Source: Schistosoma mansoni
Lineage: Eukaryota; Platyhelminthes; Trematoda; Strigeidida; Schistosomatidae
DNA: 64,000 nucleotides
Reading direction: 5' to 3'
Assembly (NCBI RefSeq): GCF_000237925.1
Contig: NC_031500.1
Coordinates: 496,001 to 560,000 of the forward strand
The position numbers and the translations under genes are program-made. Of the stretch, positions 47,501 through 59,500 are shown piece by piece; position 1 is the stretch's first letter; the number at the start of each line of letters is the position of its first letter. The notes beneath the pieces are model-generated. The model did no database searches and was not told where the DNA came from. It saw nothing but the letters and a program-made list of their open reading frames with translations.

Positions 47501-50500
47501 CGTATATGCATTAGTCCACATCACCATCACACCATAATATCAGTACAACAAGATGAAATTACGAAGATAAATCCTAGTGTATTATAAGTAACAGATAACA
47601 TTCTGCATGAACAATATGATTCGCTAAGATAGAATTGAACTCGCAATTTTAAAAATATGAGTGTTTTAGGATAAAATGTGCATTTATTTGGGCTATCGCA
47701 ACGAAATCTAGGCTATACCACATAACGTTTACAATCACTAGTTACAATAATTTCATGAAATAGAAGATGGTAAGTTTGTACATAGCCACGAGGTTCAGTT
47801 GCCTTTTAGATAAGAACTTCAAAAAGAAAGATAACAATCTATATTAACTAGAAACACCAGTACCACCGACTGCCCCGACGTGCAATGTTTTATGGTGTAG
47901 GAGTAGGTTGGGAGAAAACTAGGGGAGGCCAGACCAAAACGTGGCACAAATCCATGAAGTCACTGACAAGTGATCTGAGCCATGTTGGTAGGTGTACACT
48001 ACCTGGTTGGGATTCTCGAGATGATAACAATCGATGGTTAGAGACCTTCAATGACATAGCTCAGAGTCATTTGCAATGGCGAAGGTGCATCCACTCTTTG
48101 TGTTCTACCAAATTCTAATCTTCTGAATTCTTCATGTCTTTTTCTTTTTTCAAATTTATTTCACTGGATTATACTCCTTCAATAACATCTTCAAACCCTT
48201 ATCTTTCACATAATACTTATACTCTTACTACTTCTACCACTATGGTATTTGAATCGACAACTGCATCTCTGTGCTAATATGGTATGACAACTCGAACTGA
48301 TGTACGCACGTACATACGAAGTTCTACGTTAACAACAACAACAACTACTACTGATTTACTTACCTAGTATGCACATTATCACCAACAAATAAACGTGAAC
48401 AATTTGGACAACAATATGCTAATATCATTAGACCACTTTGATCTGCTGCAATTTCTGTATGTAATATTAAATTTTTAATTTGATCAGATAAATAATCTTT
48501 TTCATTAAATAGAATAGGACATGAAAATTGTGAATTGGACAATATACTACTATTATTATTATTAGTAGTAGTAGTATTGTTAGTCATAGAAATATGTAAT
48601 TGACGTAGACGTGGTGATGAGAAATGTGCTTTACATGATTTTGTAGATTCATGACAAGTATGATTATCATTGTCAGTGTTAGAACTATCTTGTCCTAATT
48701 TTTCGGTACGTGGACATTTTAAAACATTTTGAAGAAAGTCATCTTGATGTAATGTACGTAAATGTCCAATTAAATCAATTCGACCACCTGATCCAAAGAA
48801 AACACGACCACATGCTTGACAACCAAGTTGTTCAATATCATTATCAGGATTTAAATGTTCCTAAAAATGTAAAAAAAATTTAAACAATCAAACTATTGTA
48901 AAACAAGTGCAGTATAATCTATACTTGGAAACAGAGACCATTATTGAAGTTCAATTCAAGACGGTAGTATTTGAAGCTTAAGATTTAGGAGAAGATGGAA
49001 GGTAAATATATCTGGAGGTTTAGGATTGATTTTTACTTGCGACATCAAACATCTTCTAGCTATGAACATAACTCAGACTAACAGTCAATGAACTCAAGGA
49101 CTGATGTGACGCCTAGACTTATTCACTCGCACATTTCTCTCAATCTATTTGTACATCAACCAATATCCCAAATCAAAGTATACGATACTTGGAAAATACA
49201 TTTATCGACCATCGTACTTAACAAATATCTACTACCTTATTAACGAATTTGCCACGTTCACCTAATACTCTACATCGAAATTACTCATTTAGTCATCTAA
49301 TAAAACATCAGCAATGTTTCAAAGACACCTACGATCAAGAACCTTTAGATTACACGTTTCTTCTACTTTAATGAACCATTTTTCACAGTCAATGTGAAAT
49401 AAACCAGACTACTGTGTAGTATACAATCCCATCTGGTTGAGATATCTCGTCTACGTCATAAGTAATGCAAACTAGCAATGGATTCTCACATCTAACCACT
49501 CGTCATATTCATTATATACCTAATAGTTTATTAATTTTTAATTTCTAAATAACTATACATTATAGTTGAAAGCGTGAGTTAATTGAAGTTAGACCACCAG
49601 GTAAAACCTAAAAGCACTGGACGGCCGTTTCGTCCTATTGTGGGACTCCTCAGCAGTTAGACATAAACATCATCGGATGCCGGCTCAGTGGTCTATCAGT
49701 TAAGTGCTCTGGCGCGAGACTGGTAGGTCCTGGGCTCTAATCTCGCGAGGCGAAGAGTCCCACAATGGGACGAAACGGCCGTCCAGTGCTTCCACGTTTT
49801 CCCTGCTGGTCTAGCTTCAATTAACTCACGCTTTCAACTATGAAAATACTAAATCTCCACAAAAAACCCTTCTGATAAAATATACATCAATTTATTTTGA
49901 TCACAAACCATTCATTAATAATAATAATAAACTTACTAATTCCAAATGAAGATGTAATTCTTTTAAATTATCCACTTCAATATGACAATATCGACATGAA
50001 GCTGGAGCAGATTTACCATCAATTGAACTTAACATACGTTCAAATTCACTACTATTAGTATCTTGTAATGATACAGGGTTAGGATGATTATTATTATTAT
50101 TAGTAGTAGTAGTAGTACTATCAGTGAGAATATCTGATTCACCGCCAATAATAGATAATTTATGTTTAACTTTAGGTTTATTAATTTTCGATTGAGTTCG
50201 TGAACGATTCACTATGGGAGTAGCGTCACGACGGCGAGTAGTTTTTGTGGAAGTCTTTTTTTGAATTGAAGGATTTGTAGATTTGGTTTTGCTAATTTTT
50301 GGCGGTTTTGATGATACTTCTATATCTGTAATAATAAATAACAATAATGATATACAGAAATAGTACATTTCAATAATGTTATTATGCGATTTTTCGTGAA
50401 TGAATCAAGTTTGCTTACAGTGACAATAGGGTAAGTTATATTGACTGGAATACTTGTTCCTTGAAGTCCTATTGTTAACTGTGGATTAGATCGACTGCAA

Positions 50501-53500
50501 AGCAATAAATATCAAGTTTGGAAATAAAGTCGTACTGCTAATTATACTGAACTGAGATAGGAATAAGACTATTTTTATACACATAATGTTTTCAAAGTTG
50601 CTACGGGAGGATTAATAAGTCGGGTACAGATCATACCCCACATCTCGTGCTCCACGAGTGTTTTTCAGTGTGTTGTTATGTGCATTTACGGGTATGAGTG
50701 CTAATTTCACTTTCCGGCTGCCAACACTGTGGAAGGGTATTTCTTGAGGGACCTGAAAAGGAAGTTGGATTAATATTGGTCTTAACGACCTGGGAGCGCG
50801 ACCACAGAGTCTAAGGGATAACTGCTTGAGGCCGGTCATGCACGGCCTTTTTGTGGGGGATTTTCGACGTGCTAGCTCTGTTCTTCGAAAGGCCTTACCT
50901 CTGGAGACGGAAGTCCGTGAGGTGAGGTGAGGCGTGACATTTCTAGGGTCAATCTTTTCTAACCCCTCCCTTCCTTGTGAGAATGCAGCATTGCTGTTAT
51001 GCTGGTTGTCCGAGGGAAACACCTTACTGCTGTCACACCCCTCTACAGTCAGCAGTACGACTTCACCCTCAGACCTTGAGTTGCTGCTTTTAGTCTTACC
51101 GTTCTCCAATCAACCTGTCTGGCATGGTAGAACATACAGGAACATGCGTTCCAGCCAATATAGCTAGGTTGGTTCATTACGATAGGCAAGCCCGACCTCT
51201 ACTCTTATTGGGTCATTTGATTCTATTTATTTTTGCAACCATTTTGGTGTATGTTCACCCACCCTAATTTTCAGATCACGATTGCTCCTCCCTATGTATG
51301 TGTGATCACACATACATTTAATTAATTATGGAGACATTGTCTCAATTTTATTGTTACCATTATTATTCAACAACCATTGTTTACCGCCAGCATGAAAATA
51401 TCGATTGTTTATTTAATATACACATAGAATATGAATTAAAAAGGCTGAATCTTGTAAACACAATAATAATTATCACTAACTAGATATAAACAACAAAAGA
51501 GTTACTTTTATATTTATTTACTGTTAATCAATCATCAATGGTAAGCTTTATGTCGGTAATTGTAGGCGGAGATGGATAGTGGCTAGCAGTGGAATCCAGT
51601 TTGACGCGCGTTTCGTCCCATTTGGGACTCGTCAACTGGATGTAAATGCATTTCAGAGTTGATGTTCACTCTGGGACTCGAACTCAGTACCATTCGCTTC
51701 AAACGCCATCGCGTTATCCACTCAGCTACTGAGTCCATCTTTGCTTATAATGCTATATCAAGGCAATACACACAGTATGCACATATGCCAATAAGAGACT
51801 GATCAATTGCAGTCCTAAACATCAATGGAAAGATTCAAAACAAACAATACCAAGTGAATTTAAACTTCACCCCATTGCACAAGCAAGTGGCTATCAGGAC
51901 TCAGTAGCTAAGTGGATAACGCGATGGCGTTTGGAGCGATCAGTACTGGGTTCGAGTCCCAGAAAGAACATCAACTCTGAGATACAGGTACATCCAGATG
52001 ACGAGTCCTAAATAAGACGAAACACGCGTCCTGGATTCCACTGTTAGTCACTATCCATCTCCGCTTACAATGTTTGTGAATTAAGGTTATATCGAGGCAA
52101 TACGCACAGTATGCACATATGCCAATAAGAGACTGACCAGTTGCAGTCCTAAACATAAATGGGAAGGTTCAAACAAACAATACTAGGTGAATTTATGTTA
52201 GTAGGAACTAGCTAACAGATGATATATTCATTATACCTATCAAAATTGAGCTAGTTAGTAGTTAACAACACAACTTATGTAGATAAAGATGGTCTTGTAT
52301 TACAGATTGACTGAGAGTAGGATAAGCATAGATTACGTGATCTCATTTATCTCAATAGCCGGATGATAATATAATATTTGCTATAAGATCTACGGGCTTG
52401 GAGCTTATGGGTATATATTGTTGAGATGTCTCGAACTACGAGAAAGTAATGGTATAATAGTGCTTCTCAAATTTTAAGTTCCCCAACGAAGGCTAGTCTC
52501 CAGTGAAAACGATTTCCGAAATAGACCTCCCTACGTGAGTTAATTTGATTTATAAGTAACAAATAGGTGTCTAATATCATAACGGTCAGTTAGTTATAAG
52601 CCACGTACAACCTGATGCAAACTCACGCATTCGTTGAGCACAAAAGAGTGAATAGTGAAATAGTAAAAGTGGTAGTATCAGTGACAGTGAAAAGAAACAT
52701 TAGACATAGAGGATATCATTCAGGAGAAATGAATTTGCAGAATAGAATTGACAAAACAATTTGGAATATGAAGATTAAAAATTAGGTAAGCAGTAAATGT
52801 ATCTATGTTACTGCAACGAACACCGAATCATTTCACTCATCACCTCCAAATACTAATTGCGGTTGTCGCGCGGACCCCTGACAAGGCAGTCTGTATCTAG
52901 CAACATTGCTCAGATCGATAGCCCACGACTTTATGAACTGAGTTTGAACTGGTTTGGTCACTCCTAACTCTCTTCCAACTTAATGCTACGCCAGCCAACA
53001 TTGCACGTAAAGGTAGGAGGTAGCTACGGATATGTAACATACATCCTAATCAGTTCGACTGATGAGGATTCACAATCCCATCAACTGATTTGCCCAGTAC
53101 CCCATTCTTAACCCCAATATTGTTCATTTGTAGTAGTGGTGGTTGAATTTTCTTCGAAGGATACGTCATATTTAAACTCAATTGCAATACTAGTATCATG
53201 CTCAACTGCAACAATACCTGGAATAAACGGTTTTAGAAAGATGACCGGTCGCGCGCGCACGTGTGTGTGTGGCTGAAATAACCAACCTTTAACCATACCC
53301 GAAAATCGAAGTTAGTATTTTTAACCGTCCATCAATTGAGACGGCAACGTGGCATATATTATACGTCCTTAATTACCATTTAAATCGACGAGTAAAACGA
53401 TTGACTGACAACAATCCTAATCATAATCCTGTTTGAAGGAGTAAAGAGATTAACCAATATAATTCAAAATCGATCACATACATTCATTCTTTATCTTTCA

Positions 53501-56500
53501 TGTTTCAATATTATTTGATATTCTACATTCTGGCAACGGATCACTTCTTTTCAAGTCCCATTCTACATTATTTAATCATTTTTCACAACCATATACCCTA
53601 CTTATATTTCGACTTTTACGCTATAGATTTCGTTCATGTCATTTTATTTTGTTGACGCACACAATGCGAAAGGTTGGACTATAATTCATCCTGACTGATT
53701 TTTGATGAACCCCACAACAGAAAGAACATTTACAGACTAAAGAAGCAAGTCCGTTATGCAAATTTGTATAAAGACAATATACTATGACTCAGTCAGTCAG
53801 TCAGCTACAACGTAGGACCAGACACACATATGTATCGGTCCAAGTTGCCATACCTCGTTAGCACAACAAGATCAACACCAGATTCATAGAAGTAGTTAAT
53901 TTAATGGTGGTAATATATAAAAGATAGGTTGTATATAAAGATATAGTACAGGAAGAAAGATATGAAGCAATTTTAATCTCAAGGTTTAAGGGAAGATAAA
54001 GAGTGTATACACCTACGCCATTGTGATCGATTCTGAGCCATGTCACCCAGAGTCTCCAACCATTGGTTACGATAGTTACACGGACCCCAACCAAGTAGTC
54101 TGCGTCTACCAACATGGCTCAGACCGGAAGTTAGTGACTTCAAGCTCTGATGCCATGTTTTGGTTTGGCCGCGCCTAACTCTCTTCCAACCATCTCCAAT
54201 ACTGGTCAGCATAGCGCGTCGTGGTAATCGGTGCTCAGGCGTACGTAACACATCGCCCAACCATCTCCTCCGATGAAGATTCATGACCTCGTCAACTGAT
54301 TTACCATCATTCCATAATACCCTGTGTCTTATCTCACAATTACTTACCCGGCGAGCAATATATCTAAGGCATCTGTGGTCAAATACTAGTAACTTACGAG
54401 TATCTTCTACTCTTAATGGCCACGTTTCGCAGTCAGTTATAAAGTAGAACAGAGCGAACTGCTGCGCAGTATACTCGTCCCTTAATTGATAGACGGATAG
54501 GTGACGTAAGTTGGCAAAAGCTAAACGACCTTTTTGAATCTGTGCTGAGACTTCGTCAGACACCGACCCATTAGGAATGATCAGACTTCCAAGATAAGAC
54601 ACACAAGAATACGATATTACTAAAGGAATAATAATAATAACCTACCTTCAACTGGTTGAGAATCATTAGAAGTAGGTGTTATATTTTGTTGTAATTTCTT
54701 ATGTACTCGATTAATGTGAAGTTTTAATACAAGTGAATCTTGAAAAGCTACAAGATGACATTCTGGACATTCGATTGGTTCACATTCCAATAGATCTGAT
54801 GGACCATAACGAACTGTATCAAAGTCAGAATCATGTTGAAGTGCAGCATGTCGACGTAGGGCGATGTAAAGAGGATAAGCCATTCCACAAATCTATTTTT
54901 GTTATGGTTACACAAAAAATATATATATTAATTGAGAGTGATGCATAAATACATACAAAATGTGAAATAAACTCATAGTGTTTATGTGAATAGTTAATAT
55001 ATAGATATAAAGGGAGAAACTTAGGAAAACAACTTAATCATTCAAAGGCCCCCAAAAAATGCCCTGGTACGGCCGAGAGTGGGGAGGGGCCACCCTCCCT
55101 CTCGAAATGCCCTCACACGGCCACGCGTATACAGTACCCTGAGGGAACAAATGGTGTATGAACTTATTGTTGGTCACCGGCTACCATGGAACTGCATCTC
55201 CCCACCATGCTCCACTACCTTGTCGATCAGATCTTTAGGTCAAAGGCTCCGAGTGTGGTCCCCTTAGAAAACCACCTGCTTCAGTTTGGGCACCTGAGCA
55301 ATATCACACCCCTCACACAAATCAAATGAGATCTGTGCAGCGCATATATATCTGGCGCCCCTTTGTACCAATATTTATGTTTAAATAAAATAATCATTCA
55401 AAGAAATCTTATTTAATTCTCAAATTATAATCTGATATAGAAAACAATTTTAGTAAACATTTGATAGAAGTTGGATAATTAGGGCATTATATCAGTTAAT
55501 TATAGAACAAATTAGATTGAAATATGAGAAATCAAGAGTTTAACATAATCATACACTCAACTATTCAGTTTGATTAGAATTTATTTTCAGACAAAACTGA
55601 TAAGTTAACAAGCAAATATGGATAGTAGTTAGCAGTGGAATTCAGGACGCGTGTTTCGTCCTATTTGGGACTCGTCAGCTGGATGTCCCTGAACCTCAGA
55701 GTTGATGTTCACTCTGAAACTCGAACCCAGTACCGTTCCCTTCAAACGCCATCGCGTTATCCATTTAGCTACTGAGTCCTGATAGCCACTTGCTTGTGCA
55801 ATGGGGTTTTTCTTCTACATATTTCAGTAGACAAGTTTGTAGTGTATTGTTGTGAGTGAAATTTGATTGACAGAATATGAAATATGGAAGTACATGAATA
55901 AATCCTATAGGGTATAGATTATTTGAATGATTAAAAGAGTTGAACATTTATAATCTCTTGTACAGAAGTTCTAACTTATCTCAAGACAACAAAAGCAGGA
56001 AGTCAGTGATTAAATTAAGTTGTTGAATACTGAGTTTCTAAAGAACTTAAAAAGCTTGGATTATTAAGCCAGAAATGTAAATGAGCTCCATTATCCTACA
56101 AAAATAAATGGTGTATAAATCCAATTAGTAAGTATTTTGTGATGTTGCTCTACGTTCCGTAGAGTTCTCAGATGTCCATGGATGGGTCAGTATGATGGGA
56201 GACGACATTAACGGAAAACTTGAACATTTAAAACTATCAGAAACGTTAATCTGAATACTTGCAGATGAAAAATGACAAGGACCTTTCTAGGAAGAAGTAG
56301 AAAATAGAAATACAACATTTAAGAAAATACAAAAGCACGCAAGTCTATGGTAGATTCATCACTTATTCCTTCATAGATGAGATATGAATTTTACAAAAGA
56401 ATAATAGCTACTATATGAATCAAATTGAAAGCATTGGTAAACAGGCATGACAATGAATACGTAGAATGAATGTTCAATAATGCTAACACATAGGAAAGAA

Positions 56501-59500
56501 TACGATTAAAAAAACCGCATACAGAAGCGTAGAAATAGAAAGTAATCTTCTAAAAATAAAAACAGATGAAGGTTATCGTGAAGTTAATTAAGGTGTCTAG
56601 TATTTTATGAATTTGTTTTTGGCGAGTAAAGACAGTATACCTTGGAAACAACAAAACTCGATCAGCATTAAGAATGACTTGACATTGATGACAATGGCTA
56701 ATACTCAGTGATCAACCAGTCGTAAATACATCTCAATTCTGGAAGAGGTCAATCCCGGTTGAATAACTCGGTGGGAACGTCTCTGACTGTGATGCTGAGT
56801 GATACGGGATCGAATCCGCTAGAGAAAATTACTCCCCTTAATATTACAGATACACCTTGCTGAGGTATGCCAGATAACACGAAACCTAGGTTATGTAGGG
56901 TATCCTGTCGAACGCCACCTTAAATATCAACAAGGTGCGCGCGATATCGAGTCAATGCAACTTGATCGATAGAATCCAATCAGCACTAATTATTTGAAAT
57001 ACATGAGACTGGTCATTACTCAATGATTAATCAATTGTAAATAAGGGGCTTCTAATGAAGAGTCATTATTTATATGAGATGTTAATAAATACAGTTTCCT
57101 TGGATAATTCAAATAAGAAATTACCATAAAGATGGTCACCAGACACATTTGCATAGTTAGTGAAGTAAGAACTTCCATTGAATACAAATAATTAAGTTAT
57201 ATGCGAACATCTATGATTTTATACAAAGCCCCCAAATGCCCTGGTATGGCCGAGAGTGGGGAGAGTTCGCTCTCCCTCTCGAAATGCTCTCATATGGCCA
57301 CACGTATATAGCCTCTGCCAGGGAAGTCCTACTCACTGCCTTCTCATGGCGGGGGTGTTGTTTACAAAATTGAGAGGACGAAAAGCAAATGTACGGCGCT
57401 TTAACCGGGTTGATGGACACGCAGAGTCCACCTAGGGGAGTTGGAAAACCCTCATTTCAAACCAATGATGCACATGGGCTGGCTCCAATATCCTGAGGGA
57501 ACAAATGGCGTATGAATCAATCGTTGGTTACCGGTTACCATGAGACTGCATCTCCTCACGATGCTCCACTGCCTTGTGGATCAGACCTTTATGTCAAAGG
57601 CTCCGAGTGTGGCCTCCTAAGAAAACCACCTGCTTCAGTTTGGGCACCTGGGCAGTATCACAGCCGTCATACAAATCAAATGAGATTTGTGCGGCGCATA
57701 TATACCTGGTGCTTCCTTGTACCAATATTTATGTGTTTAAATAAATAAATAAAAATATATAACAAAATAATTTGCAAACCTGACATGGGAAAACAAGTTC
57801 ACCATTATGTGAAGATTGTAAATGTTCATCACGTTCACGTAAACTAGACAATGCATTATCTCCACATAATGGACATACAAATAAACGACCAACAGTTGGT
57901 TTTTTCTTTATTTGACTAGTAGTAGTACGTGATGATGGAGGTGGAGGTGGAATAGTTAATGGAATATCAAAAAATGTTTCTTTTTGTTGAAAATCTGACT
58001 TTTCTAAAACAGTTTCCAATTTAGATTTTTGTTTGATTGATAATTTATCATTATTATGATCTGTAGAGAGACGACTGATTTTATTGCTGATAGTGTTTGG
58101 TGCATTACCATCATTATCGGTTGCCTATTGTAAATAAAACCAAAAATCAAAGTTATCAAAAGAGTAACAAACACAAGATATTATGTGTTTGTAATAATAA
58201 ATGACAATTTAAGTTAAATCAACCCATCTAACAGGTACCTGAGTATGAGGCACACTTGAAGTAAGGAGGATAATGATATTACCTGGTTGTCTAAAGCGAA
58301 ATAGGTGGAGTGAAATTCGAACCCAAGAATTAGTGGCTATTAAGCAATAAGCCACCTACTCCAAAAATGAATAATCAGCATTTATTACTTATTAGATGGA
58401 GAAAAAAAAGAGTTTCATAATTAAAATCTATCACAATCTTTATACATTAGATGTAATGCACAGAAGAGCTGGAAATAATCTTCTAGATACTAGATTTCCT
58501 AGCTAGTGAGATTAGATTTGGTTAAAACATAGTCAGGATCTTTTAATTTCATTCAAGACGAAGATTTTGATCAATATTTTAAATGATAGTAAAGAAATAG
58601 GTTAATATGATCCAATAACCACATCCAAACTCACATTATTACTTATGCCTAGCTATCACCTGCCTCGATGCATGACGATTCCTGGTGTAGAAGGAGATAA
58701 ACAGAAAGCTAGGGGAAATAAACCAAGACAATAGTCCATGCAATCACTGACTTTAGCTCATGTTGTCATACTACGTCAGCAGTCAGTCACAACGTATAAG
58801 CTGTACATATTTACATCAATTCAAGTTGTCATACCCCATTAGCATACCGAGATGCTGTCAGGTTGAGATAGTAATAGTATCAGTGGTAATAGGAAAGACT
58901 GGACATTGAATATACGATTCGAAAAGAAAATATAAATTAGTGAAAACAAAGACATTTACAAGGAATTTAGAATTTGGGAAGAGACAAAGAGTGGATGCAC
59001 ACGTGCCATTGCAAATGATTTTCGGCAATGTCATCCAAAGTCTCTAGCCATTCCACATCAGCGCAAGATGCTCTTTCTTCATAATAATATTAAGAATCGA
59101 AGTACTCTAGTGATATGGAGGTACATTTCGAATAATATATTGAAATAAAGAAATCTTGTAGCCTAAGAGGATACTTTTGGAGCTGAGTCCCCTGAGTTGT
59201 ATGGTTTGGTTACGAAGCTTTCATTGTCATTCTAAACAACATCTTGGGTAATTACTTCCCTTCTAAATGAAGTAGATGCTGAAGATGTTCCTCAGAATAA
59301 CAATGAAAGCTATGTAATGAAACCATCTAGCTCAGAGAACTCAACACCACCAAAAGAATAATATTCATAGAGCAGATATGGATTGTATTGAGTATTCACT
59401 AGATAAGTACATATAAGTGTACTTGGCTTCAGGTTGCACTGTAAATGTATCAGCTTGTTGTACTACACCCGTTCCTCAGAGCGGGGTTCGAACCTGTGAC

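Larger units (their letters stand above)
51565..52200 (+). mobile_element. Compound Sm-alpha hammerhead repeat: inverted fragment plus 1.4 tandem units
   Basis: 51565-51740 is a minus-strand head-plus-ribozyme piece. 51740-52200 is plus-strand: body, tRNA-like head (TAGCTAAGTGGATAACG A box, GGGTTCGAGTCCC B box), ribozyme, then body again. The body block AGGCAATACACACAG at 51761 returns at 52095, a 334-bp period. TTTATGT occurs at both ends (51547, 52192), a possible target duplication. Confidence 0.75.

Noticed and set aside
50413-50497. Possible extra zinc-finger exon (SNPQLTIGLQGTSIPV) with AG and GT borders
   Set aside because: Its phase does not fit exon 4 or exon 5, while exon 4 joins directly to 50325 in phase; alternative exon use is possible but unsupported.
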